From the NCBI RefSeq assembly GCF_010500915.1, contig NZ_JAAAWP010000003.1, positions 1 through 64,000 on the forward strand: a stretch of DNA of 64,000 bases, in the 5' to 3' direction. This DNA comes from Alteromonas hispanica. GTDB lineage: Bacteria; Pseudomonadota; Gammaproteobacteria; Enterobacterales; Alteromonadaceae. Made by a program: the position numbers and the translations under genes. Of this stretch, positions 25,996 to 35,147 are shown in pieces. Numbering within the stretch: position 1 is the first letter of the stretch; the number at the start of each line of letters is the position of its first letter. The notes beneath the pieces are model-generated. The model ran no database searches and was not told where the DNA came from. It worked only from the letters and a program-made list of their open reading frames with translations.

Positions 25996-27303
25996 ATGAC
26001 AGCATCTAACACAGAAACGGCAGTAACATACACTGTCTTATTCGTCGATGACGAACCTAATATTCTGCGAGCCATAAAGCGCGCGCTCTTCACTATGGAT
26101 ATTAATTTACTATTAGCGGATAGCGGCGCGAAGGCGCTGGAGTTAATGCAAAAACAGACTGTTCATGTGGTTATTTCGGATATGAAAATGCCGCAAATGT
26201 CTGGCGCTGAGTTGTTAGAGCAAGTAGCAAAAACCTATCCTGATACCTTTAGAGTAGTGCTAACTGGATATGCTGACATTGAATCGACCATAAAAGCCGT
26301 AAATCAGGGCAAAATTCATCGCTACCTGCAAAAACCTTGGGATAATCAAGAATTAATCTCTGTCATCAATGAAGGGTTAGAGCGAGTTAAACTGAAAGAG
26401 GAAAACACTCGCCTGCAGAGATTGACTCGCTTACAAAATAAAAAGCTGAAAGACGTTAACGCCTCGCTTGAAAGTGTTGTTCAAAAAAGAACTCGGCAAA
26501 TTAAGTTCGCGCTCAATAAGATTGAAAAACACAACCAAGCCATGGAGCAGGTGCTTTTCAACGTGATCAGTATTAATCCAAATATAAACGGTAAGTTTGC
26601 CATAGAGGTGAGCGAACTAGCTGCGAGAATAGCCAGTATTGCGCAGCTCGAAAAAAACGACATAAAGCAGGTAAAGTATGCTGGGCTAATATGTGAACTT
26701 GGCCAACTGGGTCTTCAGGTGGAAGATTTTGTCGCGCCATTTTCCAAATTAAAATACCAACAGCAGCAAAACTATTTGTCGCAAACTAAGCAGGCTGCTC
26801 TTATTCTTGCTCCAGCAGAAGAGCTGCAACCCATCTCAGATATCATTGAATTTCAGTTCGAACACTTCAATGGATCGGGTCTGAACAATAAAGTTGCTAA
26901 AGAAATTCCAGTAGGTGCGAGAATTTTGGCAATTGCAAGAGACTATTGGCGCTTAGTAACGGGCCGTATGACGGGTGTAGAAATGGCACCTTGGGATGCA
27001 AAAGCAGAAATGAAAAAGCACCGTAATACGCGCTACGACGGTGAGTTTCTCGACCTACTATTAAGTGCAGATGATATTGGTGCATCAACGTTACTTGATA
27101 CCACAATGAAAGCATCTCAATTAAAAGAAGGAATGCAGCTGGCGCAAAACTTGTACAACGACAGCCACATCTTAATTCTGCCTGAAGGACATATATTCAG
27201 CCGAGCAACAATACAAAAGCTTCAGCAGTTTGAGGCGGAGCGAGGCAAACCATTTAGCATTCAAATAGAACCAGAAAGCCAACCTAATACTAAAAGTAAC
27301 TAG
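25996..27303 (+). CDS. Receiver protein with degenerate HD-GYP domain
   Basis: A 435-residue response regulator. Receiver at about 10-130 (LFVDDEPN; phospho-Asp in VVISDMKMPQMSG; Lys in YLQKPWDNQ), a coiled coil at about 135-185, then an HD-GYP-like module at about 190-350. The catalytic signatures are eroded: the HD pair place reads ICELGQLG, HHERxDGxGYP is reduced to FEHFNGSGLNN, and the following D-x-Y-D reads ARDYWRL. It therefore probably lacks cyclic-di-GMP phosphodiesterase activity and acts by binding. The RpfG family is the closest known architecture. Final gene of the signalling operon; a hairpin follows. Confidence 0.85.
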   Translation: MTASNTETAVTYTVLFVDDEPNILRAIKRALFTMDINLLLADSGAKALELMQKQTVHVVISDMKMPQMSGAELLEQVAKTYPDTFRVVLTGYADIESTIKAVNQGKIHRYLQKPWDNQELISVINEGLERVKLKEENTRLQRLTRLQNKKLKDVNASLESVVQKRTRQIKFALNKIEKHNQAMEQVLFNVISINPNINGKFAIEVSELAARIASIAQLEKNDIKQVKYAGLICELGQLGLQVEDFVAPFSKLKYQQQQNYLSQTKQAALILAPAEELQPISDIIEFQFEHFNGSGLNNKVAKEIPVGARILAIARDYWRLVTGRMTGVEMAPWDAKAEMKKHRNTRYDGEFLDLLLSADDIGASTLLDTTMKASQLKEGMQLAQNLYNDSHILILPEGHIFSRATIQKLQQFEAERGKPFSIQIEPESQPNTKSN

Positions 27304-27304
27304 T

Positions 27305-27351
27305 TGTTGCATGTTTAGGCGTGTCAGAAAGCACGCCTTACATACTGCAAC
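27305..27351 (+). terminator. Hairpin after the signalling operon
   Basis: Nested stem: outer GTTGCA / TGCAAC and inner AGGCGTG / CACGCCT with an 8-nt loop. There is no U tract after it, so it may protect the 3' end rather than terminate intrinsically. Confidence 0.55.
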
Positions 27352-27506
27352 ACCACATTTGCCCAACACAGTTTAAAACGTAAGGGCTCTCCCATTATCG
27401 TGGTTTATCGCATACTTCTGGCACATGATGTGTTTTCGTGTGTTGTTGGAGTAAAATTCATGTGAGAATGGAAGAAACCTGCTCTACATATTAAAAAGGC
27501 TTTTGT

Positions 27507-28853
27507 ATGAAACATTTTGATTATATTTCTATTGGTGGCGGAAGTGGTGGTATAGCCTCAGCTAACCGCGCAGCGAAGCACGGTAAAAAAGCGGCGATCA
27601 TTGAAGCGAAAGATATAGGTGGCACCTGCGTAAACGTGGGCTGTGTTCCTAAAAAAGCGATGTGGTATGGCGCACAAATCGCTGAAGCCGTGCACCGTTA
27701 TGCCCCAGAGTATGGATTTGATGTTTCGGTAAATCATTTTAGTTGGGATGGGCTTATTGCTAGTCGCCAAGCTTACATTGAGCGTATCCACGCGTCTTAC
27801 GATAGGGTACTAACGGCCAACGATGTTGAATTGATTCACGGCTTTGCAAAATTTGTAGACAACAATACCATTGAGGTCAATGGCGAAACCTACACCGCCG
27901 ATCACATTACTATTGCAGTAGGCGGTCGCCCATCTATTCCGGATATTGAAGGTGCGCAGTATGGCATCGACTCAGACGGATTTTTTGCCCTTAAAGAACA
28001 GCCAAAACGCGCTGTAGTAGTAGGTGCGGGCTACATTGGCGTTGAGCTTGCGGGTGTACTTCATGCCTTAGGCACAGAATCTCATTTAGTTGTGAGAAAG
28101 CACGCCCCACTTCGCAATTTCGACCCTATTATTCACGAAACGCTTGTTGACATGATCAACACTGAAGGCTGCAAACTTCATACCTTTGCCAGCGTAGACA
28201 AAGTTGAAAAAGCAGACGACGGAGAACTGACGGTATTCTTATCTAACGGCGAAGAATTAAAAGCCGACTGCCTTATTTGGGCAATTGGTCGCGAGCCATC
28301 TACAGATAAAATTGGCCTTGAAAACACTGATGTTGAGTTAAACGACAACGGAACTGTTAAGGTAGATAAATACCAGAATACAACGGCAAAGAATGTTTAT
28401 GCCGTGGGTGACATCACCGGCGAGGCAGAACTGACGCCTGTAGCCATTAAAGCTGGCAGATTGCTTTGCGAGCGTTTGTTTAATGGTCAAGACGACGCAC
28501 ATATGGATTACTCGCTTATTCCCACGGTTGTGTTTAGCCACCCGCCAATTGGCACCATTGGATTAACCGAGCCGGAGGCCATTGAAGCGCATGGCGAAGA
28601 CAATGTGAAAACTTACACTTCAAGTTTTGCATCTATGTACACCGCAGTTACTCGTCATCGCCAAATGACAAAGATGAAGCTCATTTGTGCAGGCAAAGAT
28701 GAAAAAGTAGTTGGCTTGCACGGTATAGGCCATGGCATGGACGAGATACTACAAGGCTTTGCGGTAGCGATAAAAATGGGCGCCACTAAAGCTGACTTCG
28801 ATGCCTGTGTGGCTATTCACCCCACCAGTGGCGAAGAATTCGTGACAATGTAG
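27507..28853 (+). CDS. gorA: Glutathione-disulfide reductase
   Basis: A 448-residue cytosolic flavoprotein. FAD-binding [14 protein letters not shown], redox-active disulfide in [18 protein letters not shown]-binding [17 protein letters not shown] followed by VVRKHAPLR (Arg residues typical for NADPH), and the C-terminal HPTSGEEF with the catalytic His-Glu pair. It reduces GSSG to GSH with NADPH. Length matches E. coli Gor (450). Monocistronic, bounded by hairpins on both sides. OxyR control is possible but no site was identified. Confidence 0.95.
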   Translation: MKHFDYISIGGGSGGIASANRAAKHGKKAAIIEAKDIGGTCVNVGCVPKKAMWYGAQIAEAVHRYAPEYGFDVSVNHFSWDGLIASRQAYIERIHASYDRVLTANDVELIHGFAKFVDNNTIEVNGETYTADHITIAVGGRPSIPDIEGAQYGIDSDGFFALKEQPKRAVVVGAGYIGVELAGVLHALGTESHLVVRKHAPLRNFDPIIHETLVDMINTEGCKLHTFASVDKVEKADDGELTVFLSNGEELKADCLIWAIGREPSTDKIGLENTDVELNDNGTVKVDKYQNTTAKNVYAVGDITGEAELTPVAIKAGRLLCERLFNGQDDAHMDYSLIPTVVFSHPPIGTIGLTEPEAIEAHGEDNVKTYTSSFASMYTAVTRHRQMTKMKLICAGKDEKVVGLHGIGHGMDEILQGFAVAIKMGATKADFDACVAIHPTSGEEFVTM

Positions 28854-28906
28854 TTATACTGAGGACGGTAACCGCTACAGCTTAAGCCAAAAATACGCAA
28901 GTCTTG

Positions 28907-28942
28907 AAACCGATGGCTTTACACCAAAAGAGCCATCGATTT
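28907..28942. terminator. Convergent hairpin between gorA and small acidic ORF
   Basis: Arms AAACCGATGGCT (28907-28918) and AGCCATCGATTT (28931-28942) pair with one mismatch. It lies between convergent genes and could end transcription from both sides. Confidence 0.65.
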
Positions 28943-28946
28943 CAAC

Positions 28947-29144
28947 TTAGAAAAACTCTACATCCAAGTACTCTTCTTCTTCAGCTTCTTCAACAACCAA
29001 CTCAGCCACTTTAGCTTTCAGCTTCATCGAAATCTGGGTCAGCATAGTGTCGACCTCGATTAACTCTTGATCGTCATCTCGAGACTGCAACTCTTTTTCT
29101 ATCAAATTAACAAAAAACGATTCTTGGTCTTCGGTCATAGCCAC
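28947..29144 (-). CDS. Small acidic hypothetical protein
   Basis: A 65-residue, highly acidic protein: one predicted amphipathic helix region followed by a Glu-rich tail (VVEEAEEEEYLDVEFF). I do not recognise it. Ribosome-binding site is weak. Its first codons overlap the truncated 5' edge of the cheD remnant on the other strand, so the start may be a chance by-product of the deletion. The hairpin after its stop supports real transcription. Confidence 0.4.
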   Translation of the reverse strand: MAMTEDQESFFVNLIEKELQSRDDDQELIEVDTMLTQISMKLKAKVAELVVEEAEEEEYLDVEFF

Positions 29145-29537
29145 TTCGCGTTACCGAATGCTAAACATACCACGGGCGACAACAGCGACCCGCGCTATGC
29201 TGAAGACTGCTTCACACTATTCGCCCAAAATGCGAAAAAATATCATCTTTCACTGTCTGAGTTTCACACGCACATTGTTGGTGGCGGAAACATGTTAGAC
29301 AACCGGGTTAACATTAATATTGATGATGCAGATAAAGACACTATTGGCGAACGCAATGCGCGCGTTGCCTTAACTTTAGCAGCTCAGCACGCAATGAATA
29401 TTGTTAGTGTAGATGTGGGCGAGTTTGGCTACAGGCAGCTGCAATTTAACATAATTAAAGTCCAAACCGACATTCATCACTCAACGAAAGCGACTAGTCG
29501 CGTTAAGTTTAAGTTACGACTATGTTGTAACGTATGA
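29130..29537 (+). pseudogene. 5'-truncated cheD-like remnant
   Basis: From about 29130 the plus strand encodes HSHFALPNAKH, then SDPRYAEDCFTLFAQNAKKY, VGGGNMLDNR, IGERNARVALTLAAQHAMNI and VDVGEFGYRQLQFNIIKVQT. These follow the order of CheD chemoreceptor glutamine deamidases (His of the HxMLP motif, RY, GGA-M, IGxxN, DxGG-GR). The first third of CheD, with the catalytic Cys in its GLGSC motif, is absent, and no upstream frame supplies it. The in-frame start (TTG 29067) reads non-homologous sequence. I call it a deletion remnant; residual function is unlikely. Confidence 0.6.
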
Positions 29538-29647
29538 TAGAAATACCAAGTAATGTTTAGATATGCGGTTTATAACATAAGCTTGCAGAGCACAAACACC
29601 ACGCAAACAAGAATAACTAACGACATAAAAAGTTGGGAATAATCAGA

Positions 29648-32600
29648 ATGAAGAAATTATCACTAAGCCTTATCGCCACCGCGCTGATGGCTGCCAACAT
29701 CAGCCCTACCCTAGCACAGGATGCCGACGTTGAAGGTAAAAATAAAGAAACAGCTGTTGAAGGCTATGACGTAGAAAATTGGGATGTAAGCAACCCTCCT
29801 TACAAGCTTAACGAAGTGGCAATAAAAACTACTGAAACCACTTGGTCTAGTTTAGATGTAGCACCTAGCGGCAAGTTTATGATCTTCGATATGCTGGGGG
29901 ATCTGTATAAAGTTGATATTAACGGCGGTGACGCCACTCCTCTCACTCAAGACTTTGCATGGAATATTCAGCCTTCTATCTCGCCTGATGGAAAACATGT
30001 GGCGTTTATATCCGATCGCGATGGGTTGAGTAACGTATGGTTGATGGACATAGACGGTGGGAACCTTCGTCAAGTAACAAGCGAGAAAAACAACCTCATT
30101 CACTCACCTAAATGGAGTCCCGACGGCGAATACCTGGTAGTAACAAAAGGCATAATGTCGAGCCGCAGTATACCCGCCGGTGAAATTTGGATGTATCACA
30201 AATCAGGTGGTGATGGACTGCAAATAAAGGCGAGAAACAGCGGAAAACGAGACCAACAAAATATTGCCGACCCGGTATTTTCTCATGATGGTAAATATAT
30301 TTACTTTACTGAAAACACGGTGCCGGGCAGCCGCTTCGAGTATAACCGCGATCCGCTAGAGGGCATTTTTGCTATTACCCGTTTCGACCGCGAAACCGGT
30401 GAAGAAAGTCGTTACATTAGCGGCACCGGTGGTGCAGTGGTTCCCACGCCTTCTCCAGACGGTAAATACGTTGCCTTCATTCGTCGCGTGAAAGACAGAA
30501 CGGCTCTATTCTTAAAAGATATCAAAACCGGGGTAGAAACACCGCTTACTCTTGAGCTAGAACGCGATATGCAGGAAGGCTTCGGTTCAGAAGGCTATTT
30601 TGCTTATTTCGACTGGATGCCAGACAGTTCAAAAATTGTGTACTGGACAGGTGGTAAGTTCCACACTATCGACATTGATGACAAAACTACTTCCACTATT
30701 GATATTAGCGTAGACGCAACATTGCATTATGCCGATGCGCTACGCTTTGATGTAGACGTGGCGCCAGACGAGTTTGATGTGAACATGATACGCTGGTCGC
30801 AGCTGTCGCCAGATGGCGAGACAGTATTATTTCAAGCCCTCGGGAAACTGTATGTCCGCGATGTTGAGTCGGGAAAAATTAAACGCCTCACCAGACAAGA
30901 TGATCACGACGAATTTTATCCACGCTTTTCTAACGACGGCAAAAAAGTGGTCTACACCACATGGAACGACCAAGAGCTTGGCACTGTTCGCGTGGTATCT
31001 GCGCGCGGCGGCAAAGGCAAAGTCATTAGTGAAATGCCTGGTCACTATATTGAACCAGCGTTCTCTGCAGACGGTGAAAAGGTATTGTTCCGTAAGTTTA
31101 CCGGTGGATACCTACTGGACCCTAAGTATTCGGTTGAGCCAGGTATTTACCTTGCGGACCTAGATGAAGACACAGTTACAAAAGTAACCGACGGCGGTTA
31201 TAACGCGCACTTTGCTGGTGGCGACGACCGCGTCTACTTTACCGAATCTGCAGGCGGTGAAGCATACTACGAAACCCAACTTTCAAGTGTAAATCTTCAG
31301 GGTAACGATAAGCGCACTCACCTATACGGGGGCACAAAAGTAAGTGAGTACAAACTCTCGCATGATAAGAAATGGATTGCGTTTGTTTATCAATTTAAAA
31401 CCTATGTAGCGCCTTTCGTTGAAAATGGTAAGAAAATCACCATCGGCCCAGATATGACTTCGTTGCCTGTTACCCAGCTTTCTTCTCGCGCAGGTGAATA
31501 CTTAACCTGGTCGCCAGATAATAAAACGTTGAGCTGGTTTAACGGCCCTACTCTATTTAAACGTAGTCTTGACGAGGCCTTCGCGTTCGTTGATGGCGCA
31601 GCAGAAACACTACCAGAACCAGTAGCACAGGGTATCGACCTGTCTTTTACCACCAAAGCAGATAAACCCACTGGTTACAAAGCGCTAGTTGGCGGAAAAG
31701 TGGTGACCATGCGCGATGCCGATAATACGCAGGAAATTATTGAAGACGGTATTGTACTTATTAAAGACAATCGCATAGAAGCTGTTGGAAAACGGGGCGA
31801 CATTGATATTCCTGCCGATGCCATGCAGATTGATACCAGTGGAAAAACCATTATTCCTGGCCTTATTGATGCTCATGCCCATGGATCGCAAGGTAGAAAC
31901 GAGATCATTCCGCAGCAGAACTGGAGTCAATACTCTAACGTGTCCTTTGGTGTGACAACCATTCACGATCCATCGAACGACACTACAGAGATTTTTGCGG
32001 CGTCTGAATTACAGCGCAAAGGTAAAATTGTTGCTCCGCGTATTTATTCAACCGGAACCATCTTATATGGCGCGGAAGGATTGGGTTACAAAGCCATCAT
32101 TAACGATTACGACGATGCCTACTTCCATGTTGAGCGCTTGAAAGAAGCCGGCGCGATATCGGTGAAAAGCTATAACCAGCCTCGTCGAGATCAGCGCCAG
32201 CAAGTGCTATGGGCGTCTAAGAATCAAAACATGATGGTAGTGCCAGAAGGCGGAGGTAAGTTTCAGCAAAACCTCACTATGCTGGTAGACGGGCACACGG
32301 GGTTAGAACACAGCCTGCCAATAGAAAAAGGCTACAGTGATGTCACTCAACTTTGGAAAGCCACAGAGTTTGGTTATACCCCTACATTTGTCGTGTCTTA
32401 TGGTGGCATGATGGGTGAAGAGTACTGGTATGACAAAACAGAGGTATGGAAAAACCCACGCCTATTGCGCTACACGCCATCAACCATACTTGATAGACGG
32501 GCTATTCGCAGACCGACTGCGCCTGAAAATCAGTACAACCATCAAAACGTTGCGAGCTATGCTAAAGAGCTTCGAGACGAGGGCGTAAGCGTGCATATTG

Positions 32601-32992
32601 GTGCTCACGGTCAACGTGAAGGTTTAGCTGCTCATTGGGAGTTATGGATAATGCAACAAGGTGGGTTTACGCCGTGGGAAGCATTACGCGGTGGCACTAT
32701 CGATGGTGCCAAACACCTAGGTATGTCGAAAGATATTGGCAGCATCGAAAAGGGCAAATTAGCTGATTTAGTGGTTATAGAAGGTGATGTACTTAGCGAT
32801 ATCAGAAAAAGCGAATACGTTGAATATACCGTGCTAAATGGCCGTGTTTATGAATCAGCTACCATGAATGAAGTGGGCAGTAAGAAGAAACGCAAACCGT
32901 TTTTCTTTGAACAAGACAATGCCACCTTTATGCCACAGGAAACTGCTGATGCTATTGAAGCAAAAGCCCATCATTTCCATTGGGAGCATTAA
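29648..32992 (+). CDS. Secreted TolB-propeller / amidohydrolase fusion
   Basis: A 1114-residue exported enzyme. ATG at 29648; signal peptide about 1-24 (ending TLAQ). Residues about 50-670 hold many PD40/TolB-type beta-propeller blades (repeated SPDGK-VAF, FSADGEKVLF, LSPDGETVLFQ). Residues about 675-1075 are a metal-dependent amidohydrolase: IPGLIDAHAHG (first metal-binding His pair), FGVTTIHDPS, SVKSYNQPR, GLEHSLP, VHIGAHGQREG and DLVVIEGDVL. Such fusions are common in marine Alteromonadales and are thought to be periplasmic cyclic-imide or peptide hydrolases. The substrate cannot be told. Monocistronic with its own terminator. Confidence 0.88.
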   Translation: MKKLSLSLIATALMAANISPTLAQDADVEGKNKETAVEGYDVENWDVSNPPYKLNEVAIKTTETTWSSLDVAPSGKFMIFDMLGDLYKVDINGGDATPLTQDFAWNIQPSISPDGKHVAFISDRDGLSNVWLMDIDGGNLRQVTSEKNNLIHSPKWSPDGEYLVVTKGIMSSRSIPAGEIWMYHKSGGDGLQIKARNSGKRDQQNIADPVFSHDGKYIYFTENTVPGSRFEYNRDPLEGIFAITRFDRETGEESRYISGTGGAVVPTPSPDGKYVAFIRRVKDRTALFLKDIKTGVETPLTLELERDMQEGFGSEGYFAYFDWMPDSSKIVYWTGGKFHTIDIDDKTTSTIDISVDATLHYADALRFDVDVAPDEFDVNMIRWSQLSPDGETVLFQALGKLYVRDVESGKIKRLTRQDDHDEFYPRFSNDGKKVVYTTWNDQELGTVRVVSARGGKGKVISEMPGHYIEPAFSADGEKVLFRKFTGGYLLDPKYSVEPGIYLADLDEDTVTKVTDGGYNAHFAGGDDRVYFTESAGGEAYYETQLSSVNLQGNDKRTHLYGGTKVSEYKLSHDKKWIAFVYQFKTYVAPFVENGKKITIGPDMTSLPVTQLSSRAGEYLTWSPDNKTLSWFNGPTLFKRSLDEAFAFVDGAAETLPEPVAQGIDLSFTTKADKPTGYKALVGGKVVTMRDADNTQEIIEDGIVLIKDNRIEAVGKRGDIDIPADAMQIDTSGKTIIPGLIDAHAHGSQGRNEIIPQQNWSQYSNVSFGVTTIHDPSNDTTEIFAASELQRKGKIVAPRIYSTGTILYGAEGLGYKAIINDYDDAYFHVERLKEAGAISVKSYNQPRRDQRQQVLWASKNQNMMVVPEGGGKFQQNLTMLVDGHTGLEHSLPIEKGYSDVTQLWKATEFGYTPTFVVSYGGMMGEEYWYDKTEVWKNPRLLRYTPSTILDRRAIRRPTAPENQYNHQNVASYAKELRDEGVSVHIGAHGQREGLAAHWELWIMQQGGFTPWEALRGGTIDGAKHLGMSKDIGSIEKGKLADLVVIEGDVLSDIRKSEYVEYTVLNGRVYESATMNEVGSKKKRKPFFFEQDNATFMPQETADAIEAKAHHFHWEH

Positions 32993-33056
32993 TTCCACTG
33001 GAAAATAGTGGGTATTAACAGACGGGCTAAATAGTCCGTCGTAATTTGTAACACAT

Positions 33057-33102
33057 AAAAAGCCAGTGAATGATAGTTGATAAACTACTTCGCTGGTTTT
33101 TT
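33057..33102 (+). terminator. Terminator after amidohydrolase fusion
   Basis: Stem AGCCAGTGAA / TTCGCTGGTT (with G-U pairs) and an inner TAGT / ACTA stem, A run before and T run after. Confidence 0.8.
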
Positions 33103-33202
33103 GTTTGTCTTTTACACTAACAGCATTGCTCCTAAACTTTTAACTGAAATTTTTATTCTTCTGATATAGCCTGACTAATCAAAACATCTAGAAAGTTAAA
33201 AC

Positions 33203-33388
33203 ATGGAAGTCATTTTATTAGTCGTTCTCCTTGGCATCGCTTTTGTCGGATACTTAGATGCCTTAGTTAATGCAATCAAGACCGAGAGATACGCCTGGTT
33301 TGTGCTTATGCTTCTCATCTGGCCGTTATTCTTGGTTTATTTACTATTTTGCTATAAGAAGCAAACCAAGGTATTTTCTCGAGGTTAG
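33203..33388 (+). CDS. Small two-helix membrane protein
   Basis: A 61-residue hydrophobic protein with two predicted membrane helices (about 3-20 and 30-50) joined by a short loop (NAIKTERYA) and a basic tail (CYKKQTKVFSRG). It is not recognised. The ribosome-binding site is weak, but the amphipathic design and positive-inside tail look like a real peptide. Confidence 0.5.
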   Translation: MEVILLVVLLGIAFVGYLDALVNAIKTERYAWFVLMLLIWPLFLVYLLFCYKKQTKVFSRG

Positions 33389-33482
33389 GAAATAGAGAGA
33401 TATCTGCTTTTCTAATGAAAATTGCTTATGCCACATTAATACCTTACTTTTAAACAACTCGTTTGCCATTTAAAGGTAATGT

Positions 33483-35054
33483 ATGCGCGACCTTAAATAC
33501 CCCCTATTACTTCTACTTTTGTTGTTTGCTTTGCCGTCAATGGCTGAAGATGCTCAGTTGAAGGCTCATAGCCCGTTGAAGGCTCACAGCCAGTTGGAGA
33601 CTCTGAGTGAGATCAAAAACTACACCCAAGCAAATCAGCGGCAAATCCTACAAGATTTCACATCGCTTTTAGCCCTACCCAATGTAAGTGCTAATTCGCA
33701 GGATATGTTAGTAAACGCCAAATGGATAACAAACTATATTGCGCATCGAGGGTTTACTTCGGAGGTGATATCGGCAGGCCGCGCACCTTATATTCTGGCC
33801 GAAAAGAAAGTACCTCGCGCCTCAAAAACTATTCTGATTTACGCTCATTTTGATGGGCAGCCCGTTGAACCCGCTAACTGGGCAACACCTCCTTTTACTC
33901 CTACACTCATAGACAAGCCTATTGAGCGCGGTGGAAAACCTGTTAAATGGGATGGCACATCGCCACTAAATCCGGAGTGGCGACTGGCGGCTCGCTCAGC
34001 CGGCGATGACAAAGCACCTGTCATTGCTCTAATGGCAGCGCTAGATGCTATGGATTCAGCAGGTATTACGCCTACCGTTAATATTAAACTTATCTTAGAC
34101 GGCGAAGAAGAGGTAGGTAGCCCAACATTAGAAACTATCTTGCAAAAGCACGGTGAAAAGCTGGCTGCAGATCTCATGCTATTTTGCGATGGTCCAATGC
34201 ACCCTAGTCGAAACAAGCAGCTGGTATTTGGTATGCGCGGAAGTATGACCGTAGACGTGACCACTTATGGCGCCTTAAGCCCGCTACACAGCGGTCATTA
34301 CGGAAACTTTGCGCCAAACCCCACAAACAAATTAATGCGCTTACTCACGTCGATGACTGACGAGCAAGGCAACATTTTAATAGATGGTTACAATGATCAA
34401 GTACGCCCCATAAGTAGTGCCGAGCGAGAGGCCTTAGCCAGTATTCCAAAAGTAGACGAACAGCTTAAGCATGACTTAGCCATCGCTGAAAGCTTGGGCA
34501 AAAATGTTCGCGTAGAGGAAGGCGTTCTTAGTCCGGCAATTATCATAAAAGGTTTTCAGGCCGGCGGCGTAGGCAGTCAAGCACGTAATATTATTCAGCC
34601 CTCGGCAACCGCCTCTATTAACATGAGACTAGCGGCTGACCAGACACCCGCATTTTTGCGGGACAAGATGGAGGCACATATAAAAAGGCAGGGCTATACC
34701 ATAGTTTACGATAAACCCAGCATAGAGTTACGTAGAAAACATAATAAGCTCGTGATGTTAGACTGGCGCGCAGGCGCTTATCCTGCATTTCGCTCAAAAA
34801 TAGACAGCCCTCAAGCGAAAAAGCTGACGGCAATTATGAACAGTATTGATGACAAGCCCACTATTTTAACGCCAACGCTTGGAGGCAGTTTACCAATATA
34901 CTTATTCGAACAAGCTTTGGATATGCCCATTATAATTTTGCCAATAGCTAATCATGATAATAACCAACACGGCCGAAATGAGAACCTGCGCCTGCAAAAC
35001 TTATGGGATGCTGTAGAAATTTATGCGGCTATTTTATCTTCTTATGATAAATAG
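33483..35054 (+). CDS. Secreted M20-family metallopeptidase
   Basis: A 523-residue exported peptidase. Signal peptide about 1-21 (LLLLLLLFALPSMAE). Right after it a hexapeptide repeat LKAHSP, LKAHSQ, LETLSE is encoded by 18-bp units (33557-33610). M20 dinuclear-zinc motifs: YAHFDGQP (metal-binding His and catalytic Asp), GDDKAPVIAL (bridging Asp), LDGEEEVGSPTL (catalytic Glu pair), FCDGP and the late IANHDNNQHGRNEN (His ligand), with a dimerisation domain between. M20 enzymes release C-terminal residues or split dipeptides; periplasmic peptide use is inferred. A convergent hairpin separates it from the HMG-CoA reductase gene. Confidence 0.88.
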   Translation: MRDLKYPLLLLLLLFALPSMAEDAQLKAHSPLKAHSQLETLSEIKNYTQANQRQILQDFTSLLALPNVSANSQDMLVNAKWITNYIAHRGFTSEVISAGRAPYILAEKKVPRASKTILIYAHFDGQPVEPANWATPPFTPTLIDKPIERGGKPVKWDGTSPLNPEWRLAARSAGDDKAPVIALMAALDAMDSAGITPTVNIKLILDGEEEVGSPTLETILQKHGEKLAADLMLFCDGPMHPSRNKQLVFGMRGSMTVDVTTYGALSPLHSGHYGNFAPNPTNKLMRLLTSMTDEQGNILIDGYNDQVRPISSAEREALASIPKVDEQLKHDLAIAESLGKNVRVEEGVLSPAIIIKGFQAGGVGSQARNIIQPSATASINMRLAADQTPAFLRDKMEAHIKRQGYTIVYDKPSIELRRKHNKLVMLDWRAGAYPAFRSKIDSPQAKKLTAIMNSIDDKPTILTPTLGGSLPIYLFEQALDMPIIILPIANHDNNQHGRNENLRLQNLWDAVEIYAAILSSYDK

Positions 35055-35096
35055 CGCCGAGATTAAAAAATAAGAGTGCCGCAGTAACAACATTTC

Positions 35097-35132
35097 CTAG
35101 CCGCTCTTTTGCCGAAATGAAAGAGCGGCTAG
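35097..35132. terminator. Strong convergent hairpin
   Basis: Perfect 13-bp arms CTAGCCGCTCTTT (35097-35109) and AAAGAGCGGCTAG (35120-35132) around a 10-nt loop. No long T run on either side. It sits between the convergent M20 and HMG-CoA reductase genes. Confidence 0.6.
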
Positions 35133-35147
35133 CGAAAATATGTATGC

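Noticed and set aside
28942-28947. CRISPR or phage attachment signals around the cheD remnant
   Set aside because: Only a single terminator-like hairpin is present; no repeated units, integrase or tRNA nearby.
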